Notes: generated by a model not told the origin, from the letters alone. A DNA stretch of 64,000 nt from Lentibacillus halodurans (GCF_900112045.1 NZ_FOJW01000008.1:1-64000); one strand, 5' to 3'. Counted from the first letter of the stretch, positions 16,329-26,752 are shown. Program-made: numbers and translations.

Positions 16329-18131
16329 TTATTCAGATACCCACCATAACTCAGGATCGTTATTGAATGAATATGGCATCGGATCAACGCCATTCAACCG
16401 TTCATTGAAAGCATAAATCTTGTTTTGTGCATACAGAAGAAGTGCAGGTAAATCCTCGGAGAAAAGGGTTTGCCATTCACTGTATTTTTCCGTGCGGTAT
16501 TCTTGCTCAAATGCTTCCGGTGCCTGCATTGCCTCCTGCATTAGCTGGTCGGAATCCGGATTATTCCAGCGAGAGAAGTTGTAGGCTGCCTCTGATTTCC
16601 ATAGTGCAGACGGATCAGGATCACCGCTTCCGAGGCTCCAGCCAAGCAGATAGAGGTCCCAGTCTTCGTTGTTGTTCGTTAAATCTTCCTGGTATGCTGT
16701 CATTTCTTTCGGCTGGCGCAAGTCAATTTGGATGCCCGCTTGTTCAAGGAAATCAGCGATGATTGGTGCTGAATCTTCGCGAAGCTGATTGCCGGTCGGA
16801 TAGTTCAGGTTAACAACCCATTCCTCGCCATCCGGCGTTTCTCTGTACCCGTCATCATTTGTATCTTCATAGCCTGCTTCATCCAGCAGCGCTCCGGCCT
16901 GTTCCGGATCATATTTGTATTGAGTCGCTGCATTCTCATCGTATGCCCAGAATTGCTGTGCGATTGGTGCATTAATAATTGATCCGTGACCGTACAACAG
17001 ATTATCAACAATCGCCTGACGGTCGATGGCATATGCCATAGCCTGCCTTACCTGCTGGTTGCTCATATCTTCGTTTGGAATCCACTCGTCCGGATTAAGC
17101 TCTCCACTTTCGACTTGTTCATCTGGCCGGTGATTCATGATGAATCCCATAAGCTGATAGCCGAAGTCAGTCTGCTCAATGATTTCCACATGATCAAGTG
17201 CATCTACTGTATCAAAGTCAGGTGCCGGTACACCGGTCGGATCTGCTATAAAGTCAATCTCACCATTTTCAAGCAAACCAAGCATGACAGACTGGTCGAC
17301 AATACGCCAGACAATCTGGTCAAGGTAAGGTTCGCTCTTCCAGTAATCGTCGTTCTTTTCCAGTACATATTGTTCGCGTTCCAGCATTTCGGTGAATTTG
17401 AATGGGCCTGTTCCGATCACCTCACCGGCATTTAACGTTGCGGGGTGTTCAGCCATTTCATCGATTGGAACGTCCCCGAAGATATGTTCCGGAATGATTG
17501 GGAAGTTTACATCTTTTAAAATAGTTACGTTCGGCTCAGCAAATTTAAAGGTGACGGTATGGTCATCTTCAGCGACCACGCCTTCAAACTCATCCGTTTC
17601 GCCGCTGTTGAACTCTTCGTAGCCAAGCAGTCTGACAACATACTCTGTACGAATACCCCCCGCTTCCACATAGCCTGGACTGGACATTGCTTTGTACGTA
17701 AAGACAACATCGTCTGCTGTAAACGGTTCCCCGTCATGCCATGTGACACCTTCCTCAAGTGTTAACGTGATTTCTGTCTGGTCGTCATTAATTTCCCAGT
17801 CACTGGCTAAATTCGGTTCAAATTCAAGACTGTCATTTTGACTGAGAAGGGATTCATGTGTGAAATCCAAAATGTTGGCTTCATACGCCTCTTCGTAAAA
17901 AATCGGGTTAAACACACCAGCAGGGGCCGTGTCCATCGCACCCGTCAATGTACCCCCCATCTGTGGTTCATCAGAAGCCGGTTCTTCTTCAGCCGGTTCT
18001 TCCTCTCCGGAATCACTTCCTTCCGCAGGATCTTCCTCACTTGCAGAATCACTGCTGCATGCAGCCAGTAATAATCCAAACGCAAATCCAATAATCAGCA
18101 ATATAAACCAGTTTTTTCTCATTTTCATCAT
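16329..18131 (-). CDS. appA: Oligopeptide-binding lipoprotein AppA
   Basis: A lipoprotein of about 600 residues with lipobox LLAAC (Cys25), a low-complexity acidic linker rich in Glu, Ser and Pro after the cysteine, then the SBP_bac_5 peptide-binding fold (LTLEEGVTWHDGEPFTADDV, then GTGPFKF). The acidic linker fits a halotolerant host. It captures extracellular peptides for AppB/AppC. The start is one of two adjacent ATG codons (18131, 18128) behind AAAAGGGG. Confidence 0.92.
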   Translation of the reverse strand: MMKMRKNWFILLIIGFAFGLLLAACSSDSASEEDPAEGSDSGEEEPAEEEPASDEPQMGGTLTGAMDTAPAGVFNPIFYEEAYEANILDFTHESLLSQNDSLEFEPNLASDWEINDDQTEITLTLEEGVTWHDGEPFTADDVVFTYKAMSSPGYVEAGGIRTEYVVRLLGYEEFNSGETDEFEGVVAEDDHTVTFKFAEPNVTILKDVNFPIIPEHIFGDVPIDEMAEHPATLNAGEVIGTGPFKFTEMLEREQYVLEKNDDYWKSEPYLDQIVWRIVDQSVMLGLLENGEIDFIADPTGVPAPDFDTVDALDHVEIIEQTDFGYQLMGFIMNHRPDEQVESGELNPDEWIPNEDMSNQQVRQAMAYAIDRQAIVDNLLYGHGSIINAPIAQQFWAYDENAATQYKYDPEQAGALLDEAGYEDTNDDGYRETPDGEEWVVNLNYPTGNQLREDSAPIIADFLEQAGIQIDLRQPKEMTAYQEDLTNNNEDWDLYLLGWSLGSGDPDPSALWKSEAAYNFSRWNNPDSDQLMQEAMQAPEAFEQEYRTEKYSEWQTLFSEDLPALLLYAQNKIYAFNERLNGVDPMPYSFNNDPELWWVSE

Positions 18132-18220
18132 ATTCACCCCTTTTAATTTTTCGAAATCTGGACAACATGGATGTCAATCAAATGCCGGACATCACCTCCT
18201 GTTTACTTAAAACCCGCTTG

Positions 18221-19258
18221 TTATGTGGTTGTATCATCGTATAGATGGCACGCCACATAATGGCCGTTACCGTAATGCTTCAGTTCCGGCCGTTCCATGG
18301 AACATCGGTCATGCGCATATGAACAGCGCGTTCGAAATGCACATCCAGAAGGCGGATTGGCAGGGCTCGGCAAGTCCCCTGACAATTTGATTTTCCCGCG
18401 ATGGTTCCGAGTGTCTGTTGATGGTATTGATGAAAGTAATGCTTGTGTATATGGGTGAAGCGGGTTCTTGTAAAGTGAATTTTTTGGTGCAGTCTCGGCA
18501 ATTCGTCCGAGATACATGACAGCTACACGGTCACTGATATGCTTGACGACACTCAGATCATGCGCAATAAACAGATACGTTAAATTGAATTCATCCTGCA
18601 AATCAGCCATCAAGTTCAGCACTTGTGCCTGAATTGAAACATCTAGTGCGGATACCGGTTCATCACAAATAATAAATTTCGGATGAAGGGCCAGGGCACG
18701 TGCAATACTAATACGCTGACGCTGACCGCCGGAAAACTCATGTGGATATTTCATGCGGTCACTTGCGCGCAATCCAACTTTCTCCAATAATTCTACACTC
18801 TTTTCTTTTCTTTCCGATTTACTTGCGGATGATTGCACAAGCAGTGGTTCTTCAATCAGTTCCCCGACACTCATTTTGGAATTCAAAGAGGCAAACGGAT
18901 CCTGGAAGACAATCTGCATGTTTTTTCGGTAATCACGCAGTTTTCGATTACCCAAATAAGATATGTCATTGTTTTCAAACAGGATTTCACCTTCAGTCGG
19001 TTCGAGCAGCCGGAGAATAACACGTCCCAGCGTAGATTTGCCTGAACCTGATTCACCGACGATACCAAGTGTTTCTCCCTTGCTAATTTTTAGTGAAACA
19101 TCATCAACTGCTTTGACATGCCCGACTGTATGTTTAAAAATACCTCCACTAATCGGGAAGTATTTTTTAATATGGTTGGCTTGCACAAGCACTTCATGAT
19201 CATTGTTATCAATATTTTCAGTCTTTTCTTTATGTACTTGCTGCTCGGAAACACTCAT
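18221..19258 (-). CDS. appF: Oligopeptide ABC transporter ATP-binding protein AppF
   Basis: The 345-residue ATPase has Walker A (GESGSGKST), signature FSGGQRQR, Walker B (FIICDEP) and the OppF C-terminal region with cysteines ([15 protein letters not shown]) typical of the peptide-transporter ATPases. It forms a heterodimer with AppD. A 13-base gap separates it from appD; about 90 bases separate it from appA. Confidence 0.93.
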   Translation of the reverse strand: MSVSEQQVHKEKTENIDNNDHEVLVQANHIKKYFPISGGIFKHTVGHVKAVDDVSLKISKGETLGIVGESGSGKSTLGRVILRLLEPTEGEILFENNDISYLGNRKLRDYRKNMQIVFQDPFASLNSKMSVGELIEEPLLVQSSASKSERKEKSVELLEKVGLRASDRMKYPHEFSGGQRQRISIARALALHPKFIICDEPVSALDVSIQAQVLNLMADLQDEFNLTYLFIAHDLSVVKHISDRVAVMYLGRIAETAPKNSLYKNPLHPYTQALLSSIPSTDTRNHRGKIKLSGDLPSPANPPSGCAFRTRCSYAHDRCSMERPELKHYGNGHYVACHLYDDTTT

Positions 19259-19271
19259 TTAATGTACCCCC

Positions 19272-20243
19272 TTATTCGTAGAGAAAACAACGGACTTTAT
19301 GGTTTGGTTCAATTTCATGTAAAACCGGATCTGATTCGTAACAACGATCCATTACGTGCGGGCAACGCGTAGAAAAACGGCAGCCTCTTGGGAAATTGTG
19401 TGCTGGTGGGACGGTTCCTTTAATGGCTCCAAGTCTGTCCATCTCTTTATCAATGTTTGGCAGACTTTCGAGAAGACCGGTTGTATACGGATGTTTCGTA
19501 TTTTCAAATAACTGTTCAACTGACGTTTCCTCAACAATCTGACCACCGTACATCACAAGGACGCGATCGGCATACTCAGCAACAACGCCTAAATCGTGTG
19601 TGATGAGCAGAATGGCCATACCAAGTCTTTCCTTCATCTCTGCCAGTAAATCCAGTATTTGAGCTTGAATGGTTACATCCAATGCAGTCGATGGTTCATC
19701 AGCAATCAACAATTTTGGATCACAGGAAATGGCCATGGCAATCATCGCACGCTGGCGCATGCCGCCCGAGAGTTGATGGGGGTATTCATCGATGATTTTT
19801 TCCGCTCTTGGAAATCCGACAACTTCTAACAGTTCTATTGTTCGTTGCCGTGCTTCTTTTTTTGACAATTTCTTATGTTTTTTGAGGGTTTCAATGATTT
19901 GATTGCCAATCGTATAGACAGGGTTCAATGCGGTCATCGGCTCCTGAAAAATCATGCTGATGTCATTCCCGCGGATTTGAGTCATCTGTTTACCGGATTT
20001 CTGCAACAGATTATTATTTTCCAGTGATATCGTGCCTTCGATAATCTTTCCGGGTTTTTGGATGAGTTGCATGATGGATAGTGAGGTGATACTCTTGCCG
20101 CTTCCCGATTCTCCGACGATTGCCACGGTTTCTCCGGGGGATATCCCGAAATCAACACCATCAACTGCCTTTGCGATCATGTTATCATCCAGGTAAAAAT
20201 AGGTTTTTAATCCTTCAACTTCCAATAATGGTTTTTGTGCCAT
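19272..20243 (-). CDS. appD: Oligopeptide ABC transporter ATP-binding protein AppD
   Basis: The start ATG 20243 is five bases after GAGGTGA. The 323-residue ATPase has Walker A ([10 protein letters not shown]), signature LSGGMRQR, Walker B (LLIADEP) and the OppD C-terminal cysteine cluster ([16 protein letters not shown]). First gene of appDFABC, with a strong promoter about 55 bp upstream. Confidence 0.93.
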   Translation of the reverse strand: MAQKPLLEVEGLKTYFYLDDNMIAKAVDGVDFGISPGETVAIVGESGSGKSITSLSIMQLIQKPGKIIEGTISLENNNLLQKSGKQMTQIRGNDISMIFQEPMTALNPVYTIGNQIIETLKKHKKLSKKEARQRTIELLEVVGFPRAEKIIDEYPHQLSGGMRQRAMIAMAISCDPKLLIADEPSTALDVTIQAQILDLLAEMKERLGMAILLITHDLGVVAEYADRVLVMYGGQIVEETSVEQLFENTKHPYTTGLLESLPNIDKEMDRLGAIKGTVPPAHNFPRGCRFSTRCPHVMDRCYESDPVLHEIEPNHKVRCFLYE

Positions 20244-20296
20244 TCGATTCACCTCGGTAAAATATCGTGCTTTTTAAGTCATCATCTATATTCCAA

Positions 20297-20324
20297 ATTA
20301 TAGCATGATTAGTTTAATTTGCAA
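20297..20324 (-). promoter_or_regulatory. SigmaA promoter of the app operon
   Basis: On the minus strand TTGCAA (20324-20319) and TATAAT (20302-20297) are separated by 16 bp, with an extended TGC before the -10 box. Transcription would start near 20290, giving a leader of about 45 nt before appD. Confidence 0.75.
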
Positions 20325-20456
20325 TACTCTTTTAATTTAAAAATAGGTAATTTTACTTATTGGCAGAAAAATTAAACATAAATTCTATTGTATTCTATGA
20401 TGGGGACGTTAGGCCTGAACTTTGAGGAAGGAATCCTGAACCAACTATTATATTGC

Positions 20457-20493
20457 AGAAAAAAAAGTTTACCCGGGGAGTTCCGGATAAACC
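20457..20493 (-). terminator. Rho-independent terminator after fetB
   Basis: On the minus strand a 10-bp stem (20492-20483 with 20476-20467) is followed by eight T residues. It ends the FetAB unit before the app promoter. Confidence 0.88.
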
Positions 20494-20499
20494 TCTTCG

Positions 20500-21267
20500 T
20501 TAGTCCGCTTCTTCATCTTCGCTTCTTAACAGCTGCATTCGTTGATTAAATAGGGTCGGATATGATAAATAGCCCAGCATGATGCTGGTAACCACGGCAG
20601 TCGTCAATAGAAGGAAAAGGACAAGCAGTTGGAAAAGTACTGCCTGGACAGGGTTGGCTCCTGCAATGATCTGCCCGCTCATCATCCCTGGCAGTTGGAC
20701 AAGCCCGATGGTTTTCTGGCTCTCGATAGTCGGAATGGTACTCGCCTGAATAGAAGCGATCAGCTGTGAATGGATCGCCTGTTTAGGTGTTCCCCCGAGC
20801 GATAAAATGAGTTCGGTTTCGTCCTGATGTGTCTCGATTTCAGATGTGAAACGGTTGAGGAACAGAATGGCCAGGACCATTGAGTTACCGACAACCATAC
20901 CACTGATCGGAATAATATATTGGGCGGTCGGTGGTGTTACATTTAACCCGAGTAAAATAGCTTGTGTCAGGATTTCAACAAAAATAAACGTAACGACCAG
21001 TTTCCAGATGATCCCCTTGATGGCAGCACCTTTTCGCTGGGCATTGTGTGTGGCAGCCACAATCATGAGCGCGACCATCAACACGATATAAATCATGTTT
21101 TCAGAATCGAATACAAATTGCAGAACATATCCAACAGCAAGCAGCTGGATAATGGATCTTACCGATGCAATCATTGTATCCTTTTCCAGGCCAAGGTTCA
21201 GAACCCTGGATAAAACGAGCGGAATAATGACAAATAACAGTGAAATGGATAACGTCAGAAAGCTCAT
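20500..21267 (-). CDS. fetB: UPF0014/FetB-like ABC permease
   Basis: A 255-residue membrane protein of about seven helices, with the UPF0014 pattern (SVRSIIQLLAVGYVLQF near the start, GTPKQAIHSQLIASIQASTI, and GLVQLPGMMSGQIIAG). In Escherichia coli FetA/FetB (YbbL/YbbM) exports iron under oxidative stress. Its start overlaps the stop of the ATPase gene (ATGA), so the pair is coupled. The transported metal here is inferred only from family. Confidence 0.88.
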   Translation of the reverse strand: MSFLTLSISLLFVIIPLVLSRVLNLGLEKDTMIASVRSIIQLLAVGYVLQFVFDSENMIYIVLMVALMIVAATHNAQRKGAAIKGIIWKLVVTFIFVEILTQAILLGLNVTPPTAQYIIPISGMVVGNSMVLAILFLNRFTSEIETHQDETELILSLGGTPKQAIHSQLIASIQASTIPTIESQKTIGLVQLPGMMSGQIIAGANPVQAVLFQLLVLFLLLTTAVVTSIMLGYLSYPTLFNQRMQLLRSEDEEAD

Positions 21268-21998
21268 TCGATTTCACCTCTTACAAATTGCTTGACCCGG
21301 TCATTTTGTGGATCTCTCAGAAAACTGCTCTCACCGGTTTCGACCACTTCTCCATTCATCATCACCCATGTGTAGTCGCCGATCGAGAGTGCCTGCTGCA
21401 AATTATGGGTAATCCATAGAATCGTCGTACTGTATTGACGGTTAATCTTTCCGATAAGTGCCTCAATATCCTGACGGGAGACACTATCCAATGACGAAGT
21501 GATCTCATCAAGCAGCAATATTTCCGGCCGGTTCACAAGTGTACGGGCAATTGATAACTTTTGCCGCTGTCCGCCTGATAAGTCCTTTGTTTTCTTTTGT
21601 AAAAACGTATCTTCCAAACCGACTATTTTCAGCAATTCTTTGGCACGATCTTCCGATAATTCTTTTCCTCGTAGTTTTAATGGAAGCTCCAGATTTTTTT
21701 GGACACTTCCGGTGATCATGGTTGCTTTTTGCAGAGCAATCCCGACATTCCGTCTTAAGTCGACAGGTTCATAGCTGTCAATATTTTTTTCTTTGATAAA
21801 AATGTCGCCTGAATCTGGTGACTGCAGACCATTGCATAATTTGAACAATGTTGTTTTTCCAGCACCTGAAGGCCCGACAAGCGTTGTAATGTTTCCATCC
21901 GGAATGGATCCTGTAATGTTTTTTAAAATTTGGTTTTGGGTGCCATCTGCGGAATAATTCACTTGATCAAATCGGATTGCTATGTCGACTGTTGTCAT
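21264..21998 (-). CDS. fetA: FetA-like ABC transporter ATP-binding protein
   Basis: ATG 21998 follows AAAGGACG; the longer in-frame start has no ribosome site. The 244-residue ATPase has Walker A (GPSGAGKTT), signature LSGGQRQK, Walker B (ILLLDEI, with Ile in place of the usual Pro region) and an H-loop (WITHN). It partners the UPF0014 permease. Related YbbL proteins share this compact form. Confidence 0.88.
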   Translation of the reverse strand: MTTVDIAIRFDQVNYSADGTQNQILKNITGSIPDGNITTLVGPSGAGKTTLFKLCNGLQSPDSGDIFIKEKNIDSYEPVDLRRNVGIALQKATMITGSVQKNLELPLKLRGKELSEDRAKELLKIVGLEDTFLQKKTKDLSGGQRQKLSIARTLVNRPEILLLDEITSSLDSVSRQDIEALIGKINRQYSTTILWITHNLQQALSIGDYTWVMMNGEVVETGESSFLRDPQNDRVKQFVRGEIE

Positions 21999-22140
21999 AT
22001 ATGTCACGTCCTTTTTCATTAGATGCGAACCAGTATTTACCTATTACAATGAGATAACAATTATTCAATCAAGGGTAAAATTCGACATAAATATTATAGA
22101 ATGGATGATAGGATTTTTGAAAGAAAAAGCGGGTGTAATT

Positions 22141-23322
22141 GTGAAAACACGGATATGCTTTCTAATGATTATCTTAGCCTTCAGTCCACTTTTTATGAAT
22201 GTAACTCTTGCTGAATCGGATCCTTCAGAACCCTCCTTAGCAAGTGAAGCTGCGATTATGATTGACGCGGAGACTGGTGATGTGCTCTATGAGAAAAACG
22301 CCGGTGCTTCGATGTACCCGGCCAGTTTAACAAAAATTGCCACAGCCATTTATGTTATCGAAACGGCTAACCTTGATGATACGGTAACAGTCAGTGGGAA
22401 CGCCAGACAAGCTGAGGGAAGCAGCGTTTTTCTCGAAGAAGATGAGCAGGTTGCATTAGAGAAGCTTGTCCAGGGGCTGCTGATTAATTCTGGTAATGAT
22501 GCAGGTGTGGCGATTGCTGAACATGTAGGTGGCAGTGTTGAACAGTTTGTTTCTGACATGAACGGTTATTTGCAAAATAAGATTGGGGTTCAGGATACAC
22601 ACTTTGAAAATCCGCACGGTCTGTTTGACTCCGATCACGTTACAACAGCTCAGGATCTGGCAACAATCACCGAATACGCTATCCGAAATGAAACGTTTCG
22701 GGATATATTCGGGACAGTTGAACTTGAATGGGATGGCAAGTCGTGGGATACAACGCTTTTGACCCATCATAAATTGATGCGGGAAATGCCTTATGAGGGA
22801 GTTAACGGCGGAAAAACAGGCTTCGTCAGCCAGTCGGGTCATACGTTGGCAACAACAGCTAAAAGAGATGACTTAAACCTGATTGTGATTACATTAAATA
22901 CCAATCTGCAGGAAGAGGTCTATCAGGATACAATTAATCTATTAGACTACGGTTTTGCAAACTTCAAGCAGTCTGTCATTGAAGAAGGAACAACATTTGC
23001 AGCCGGAAACGAAGAATATGAAGCAACAGAAACGCTGACATATACGCAAAAGTTGGACGAACAAGTAAGTGAAGAAGTAAGTGATGATGGCTTACTGAAA
23101 CTCACTAATCAAGACGGCCAAGTCATTTCTTCCTTCAAGCTGGAAGATGCTGACCAGGAAACATCTGAAAAGTCGGCAGAAAACGATGTTAAGGGGGATT
23201 CGCTGCTGGGAAGCAACTCACTTAGGATTGTCATTCCGTTCGTTGTTGTAACGATCGGCATTCTGATTATCGTTTGTCGCTGGAGAAGAAAACAAAGACA
23301 GGAAAAAAGGATCTTTATGTAG
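22141..23322 (+). CDS. D-alanyl-D-alanine carboxypeptidase (S11, DacF/DacA-type)
   Basis: GTG 22141 starts a typical signal peptide (cleavage expected near ALA/ESD around residue 25); the upstream in-frame codons have no ribosome site. The 393-residue enzyme has the three S11 motifs: SxxK as SLTK, SxN as SGN and KTG as GGKTG. It trims the terminal D-Ala of peptidoglycan stem peptides outside the membrane. The C-terminus has a hydrophobic helix followed by a basic tail (WRRKQRQEKR), serving as the anchor. Length is close to Bacillus DacF, which acts in sporulation, but no sporulation promoter was identified. Confidence 0.9.
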   Translation: MKTRICFLMIILAFSPLFMNVTLAESDPSEPSLASEAAIMIDAETGDVLYEKNAGASMYPASLTKIATAIYVIETANLDDTVTVSGNARQAEGSSVFLEEDEQVALEKLVQGLLINSGNDAGVAIAEHVGGSVEQFVSDMNGYLQNKIGVQDTHFENPHGLFDSDHVTTAQDLATITEYAIRNETFRDIFGTVELEWDGKSWDTTLLTHHKLMREMPYEGVNGGKTGFVSQSGHTLATTAKRDDLNLIVITLNTNLQEEVYQDTINLLDYGFANFKQSVIEEGTTFAAGNEEYEATETLTYTQKLDEQVSEEVSDDGLLKLTNQDGQVISSFKLEDADQETSEKSAENDVKGDSLLGSNSLRIVIPFVVVTIGILIIVCRWRRKQRQEKRIFM

Positions 23323-23343
23323 ACCTTAACATGAGATCCTTTT
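23305..23343 (+). terminator. Terminator hairpin overlapping the end of the carboxypeptidase gene
   Basis: A perfect 10-bp inverted repeat (AAAAGGATCT at 23305-23314 with its complement at 23334-23343) spans the stop codon and ends in TTTT. Confidence 0.55.
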
Positions 23344-23405
23344 GAATCGGCCGAAACATATGCTGTACATTATCAATTTCTGATCAGATAAGGTTGAAGA
23401 CTTCC

Positions 23406-23906
23406 CTATGTGTTGATGATGTTGTTCTTTTTCAGCCTTTTTAATAACAGCCATCTGATGATTCCGCCAACTATCAAGCCGACCGGTAATCCTCCCAGCA
23501 TAGGCAGCCACATTGGGCCAATCAACTGTCCAAATAAAGTAAAATTCGGCGAAAAAATCAGCCCTAATGTTACAAAATAGGCTGAAAATACAAAGGGTAC
23601 AAAGGCATATGGTTTACTTTCGCCTTCAGCATCCTTATAAGCGTCCCACATTGCATAAAAATAGAGGCACGGATAGAACATCAGCCACCCGTAATTTGTC
23701 TGGTTGATGGCTTCCTGAATTTCGCCGTGAAAGCTTAAAATAATCACTTCATTGAATTTCCCGAATACATTTATAATAAATTCCAGTGCAATCAGTAAAA
23801 AACCTTTAAAGTATTTGTGATTTAAAAGCTGTCCAAATCCTGGCAGGGCAATACTCCATAGCAGCATTTCAAGTTTATTCCTGTTTTTCCCATACTGTTT
23901 TGCCAT
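23406..23906 (-). CDS. Multi-pass membrane protein of unknown function
   Basis: The 166-residue protein has about four hydrophobic segments (around residues 15-45, 75-90, 100-120 and 130-155), a basic N-terminus (KQYGKNRNK) and a basic C-terminus (KRLKKNN). A GFGQLLNHKYFKGFLLI stretch suggests a small TM2-like helical hairpin motif, but I do not recognise the family. It follows the 39-codon small gene by four bases on the minus strand and has an AAAGG site inside that gene's end, so both are probably made together. No function can be given. Confidence 0.7.
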   Translation of the reverse strand: MAKQYGKNRNKLEMLLWSIALPGFGQLLNHKYFKGFLLIALEFIINVFGKFNEVIILSFHGEIQEAINQTNYGWLMFYPCLYFYAMWDAYKDAEGESKPYAFVPFVFSAYFVTLGLIFSPNFTLFGQLIGPMWLPMLGGLPVGLIVGGIIRWLLLKRLKKNNIINT

Positions 23907-23910
23907 ATGG

Positions 23911-24030
23911 TTACCTTTTACTGCAGTTTAATTTGTCTGCTGTAGTTTGTTTCGGTATCCAAACGTTGCTACGTTTCATAGTTGCCCTATTGCCTTCATC
24001 ATGTATATATTGTTGTTGACCTTTCATCAT
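23911..24030 (-). CDS. Small basic protein, 39 residues, coupled to the membrane protein gene
   Basis: An AAAGGAG site eight bases upstream of ATG 24030 (or ATG 24027) starts a frame beginning MMKGQQQYIHDEGN and ending KLNCSKR. It is hydrophilic, basic, with one Cys, and has no membrane segment. Its stop is four bases before the next start. The strong ribosome site and tight spacing argue it is translated; no family is recognised. Confidence 0.5.
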   Translation of the reverse strand: MMKGQQQYIHDEGNRATMKRSNVWIPKQTTADKLNCSKR

Positions 24031-24077
24031 ATTTTCTCCTTTCACAACTCCAACAAACCCGTCCAGCAAAAAAGATC

Positions 24078-25079
24078 CTAATCTTTGGCAAGTTCATTGC
24101 GGTCGACCATCCGGGGTGGTTCTTCAAGCCACCCGTTGTTAATCATAATGTTCGCACCATCTTCGGAATATAACATAATTTCTTCAGCCAGACGCATGTA
24201 ATGTGATGCCAAATCTCTCCGGATGGTCGTGGACATACTTAATCCGTAAAAGCCGATACCAAGTGTTATCATGCCGGTTGTATGAAACATCATTAATTTA
24301 TCCGAAAACGGTGCACTGGTTGATTCTGCAGTGACGAACGTATCGGATCCTGTCGGCGAAACGATGTCATTTTCCCTTAAGACCGAGCTGAATATTTCCA
24401 CATGTTTATTGGCTATCTCCACCCCCCGCTGAAAATACGCACGTACTTCCTTTGATTTTGCCACCTGACTGAATCCGGTAATGGTTGCTGCCCCCAATGC
24501 ATTTCGCTGGATATTTTCAAACAGGTTGGCTATTTCAACTGTGAGCAATGGCCGGCGCTTACCGAACCATCCTGTCAGGAAGTTTTGCTTTTTGACAAAA
24601 TCCCGTTCTGTTGGTGCGGGTACATATGGTGGTTTGGTATAGATCCCTTTTGAAAGCGCAATCGCACCAGCATGCTGATGCAGCTTGTTAAAATCGGTAA
24701 ACCCTTCCGAAAAGTATGCATAAACGTCCTGCCGAGTGGAATAACTGATGGACATGGAATAGGAATGCATGCCCAGAGCCCCCAATTGCAAAATATGCTG
24801 AAGGAAATAATTGTCTGAATAAAGCCTTGGGGCATCCGTATTCAGGTCATCATCTGTAAAACCGTATGGGACAGGCATATCTTCTTTTTCGAACATTACC
24901 GTTAATTGAGCAATATGGGACTGGGACAAATTGAAGGCTTCCTGGATGATTGAGCGAATAGCGTCATCCTCCACTTTTTCAAGAAAGTACGTTAACACTT
25001 TTACTGCTAAACTTGCATTTTGATAGGCTTCCCATACCTGAGACATTTCAGCCGAGGTCAATTTGATGTGTGCCGCCAT
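24078..25079 (-). CDS. DUF3231 family protein (tandem domains)
   Basis: ATG 25079 lies 11 bases after AAGGAGG; an upstream in-frame ATG lies before that site. The 333-residue protein has two copies of the DUF3231 helical domain (about 5-165 and 175-325), each with the H-rich helical pattern (SQSHIAQLTVMF; ANKHVEIFSSVL). DUF3231 proteins are common in spore-forming Bacillaceae and resemble CotF-like/ferritin-like bundles. It lies divergently next to the germination receptor operon, which fits a sporulation link, but no activity is known. Confidence 0.85.
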   Translation of the reverse strand: MAAHIKLTSAEMSQVWEAYQNASLAVKVLTYFLEKVEDDAIRSIIQEAFNLSQSHIAQLTVMFEKEDMPVPYGFTDDDLNTDAPRLYSDNYFLQHILQLGALGMHSYSMSISYSTRQDVYAYFSEGFTDFNKLHQHAGAIALSKGIYTKPPYVPAPTERDFVKKQNFLTGWFGKRRPLLTVEIANLFENIQRNALGAATITGFSQVAKSKEVRAYFQRGVEIANKHVEIFSSVLRENDIVSPTGSDTFVTAESTSAPFSDKLMMFHTTGMITLGIGFYGLSMSTTIRRDLASHYMRLAEEIMLYSEDGANIMINNGWLEEPPRMVDRNELAKD

Positions 25080-25207
25080 GGTTTTGGTATCCTCCTTCAT
25101 AATACATGATGCACATGTTTAGTTTGGCAGGAATGAAAAATCTTATACCGTATAAATCATGAATTTTAGGGAAACCAAAGGGGAGATGAGAGAAATGAGG
25201 TAATGGG

Positions 25208-26752
25208 ATGAGATTTGGATCTTTTTTTAAAAATAGGCAAAAGAATGATGAACAGAAGCAGGAACATCCTGCTGAGCTCAAAAAATCTCTGGATCAAAAC
25301 CTGGCTGTATTAAAACAGTTGATGGAGGAGCCGAATGATCTGGTAATTCGAGCGTTTTCACTCGGACAGACAAACTATCGCTGTGCCATCGTCTATATTG
25401 ACGGTTTAGTAGATAAGCAACAGATCAATAGCAATGTACTGAAAAATCTTCAGCTATTTGCCGAAAAAACAGATCTTCCTAACGGGGCAGACAGTGTCCT
25501 GCATGAAATGGAGAAGGAACTTATTTCGGTTGGTGATGTAATCAAAGCTGATAATCTGGATGAAGCCATCAATGATCTTTTATATGGCAGTACGTTAGTT
25601 TATCTGGATGGAATCGATAAGGTGTTAATGATTGGTATGAAGGGATGGGAAACCCGTACGATTATGGAGCCTGTATCTGAGTCATTGATCCGGGGGCCGC
25701 GTGAAGGGTTTACGGAAAATTTACGGACCAATACGATGATGATCCGCCGGCAAATCCGCGATCCTGATTTGAGGTTCAAAACATATGATATCGGCAGACG
25801 TTCCCGAAAAAAATTAGTTGTAGCCTATTTAGAAGGGGTCGCTCATCCGGATCTGATTAAGGAAGTTAACCGGCGGGTTGAATCGATCGACTTGGACGAT
25901 GCTCCGGAATCGGGTTTCGTGGAGCAATGGATTGAAGACAGTTTTCTATCACCTTTTCCACAGCTGATGAATACGGAAAGGCCTGATAAAGTATCAGCAG
26001 CTATATTGCAGGGAAAAATCGGCATTATTCTTGATGGAACACCATTTGCATTGATTGCCCCTCTTACCATTGGGAACTCCATGCAATCACCTGAAGATTA
26101 TTATGAACGCTGGATGATTGGATCATTTCTTAGGGGTTTAAGATATCTGGCAGCCTTCATTGCCATGTTTTTACCTGCCTTATATATAGCGCTTCTATCT
26201 TTTCATCAAGGGATGATTCCGTCCCAACTTGCCTTTTCGATTGCTGCTACCAGGGAAGGTGTCCCATTTCCGGCAGCTGTTGAAGCGGTCATCATGGCAC
26301 TGACAATGGAACTGCTGCGTGAGGCCGGGGCAAGGCTGCCCACGACAATCGGCAATACAATCGGGATTGTTGGGGGGCTTGTCATAGGTGAGGCGGCTGT
26401 ACAGGCAGGTATTGTCAGCCCGATTATGGTCATTGTGGTCGCGGTAACGGCCATTGCCTCTTTTTCCATTCCATCGTATAGTGTGGCGATTTCATTTCGG
26501 CTGCTCCGGTTTGGTTTCATGCTAGCAGCTGCCTTACTGGGATTGTATGGGATCATACTTGTTTATATTATGATCAATATTCATATCGTTAATCTGAAGA
26601 GTATTGGAGTGCCGTATTCTACCCCATTTTCCCCAAGCTTTTTCAGGGACTGGAAAGATCTTGTTTTGCGGGCGCCGATAACGATGCGTACAAGAAGACC
26701 ATCTTATTTGAAATCAGATGATAACAAATCCGTCAATAAAGGGGAAACATAG
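25208..26752 (+). CDS. GerA-family spore germination protein (A subunit)
   Basis: The 514-residue protein has the GerAA/GerKA plan: a charged N-terminus, a soluble domain (about 30-290, with VRGPREGF-like motif RGPREGFTENLRTNT), then several membrane helices (about 300-460) and a cytoplasmic tail. It is one subunit of an inner-spore-membrane receptor that senses nutrients during germination. Followed immediately by gerB- and gerC-type genes, the standard tricistronic arrangement. The germinant is unknown. Confidence 0.93.
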   Translation: MRFGSFFKNRQKNDEQKQEHPAELKKSLDQNLAVLKQLMEEPNDLVIRAFSLGQTNYRCAIVYIDGLVDKQQINSNVLKNLQLFAEKTDLPNGADSVLHEMEKELISVGDVIKADNLDEAINDLLYGSTLVYLDGIDKVLMIGMKGWETRTIMEPVSESLIRGPREGFTENLRTNTMMIRRQIRDPDLRFKTYDIGRRSRKKLVVAYLEGVAHPDLIKEVNRRVESIDLDDAPESGFVEQWIEDSFLSPFPQLMNTERPDKVSAAILQGKIGIILDGTPFALIAPLTIGNSMQSPEDYYERWMIGSFLRGLRYLAAFIAMFLPALYIALLSFHQGMIPSQLAFSIAATREGVPFPAAVEAVIMALTMELLREAGARLPTTIGNTIGIVGGLVIGEAAVQAGIVSPIMVIVVAVTAIASFSIPSYSVAISFRLLRFGFMLAAALLGLYGIILVYIMINIHIVNLKSIGVPYSTPFSPSFFRDWKDLVLRAPITMRTRRPSYLKSDDNKSVNKGET

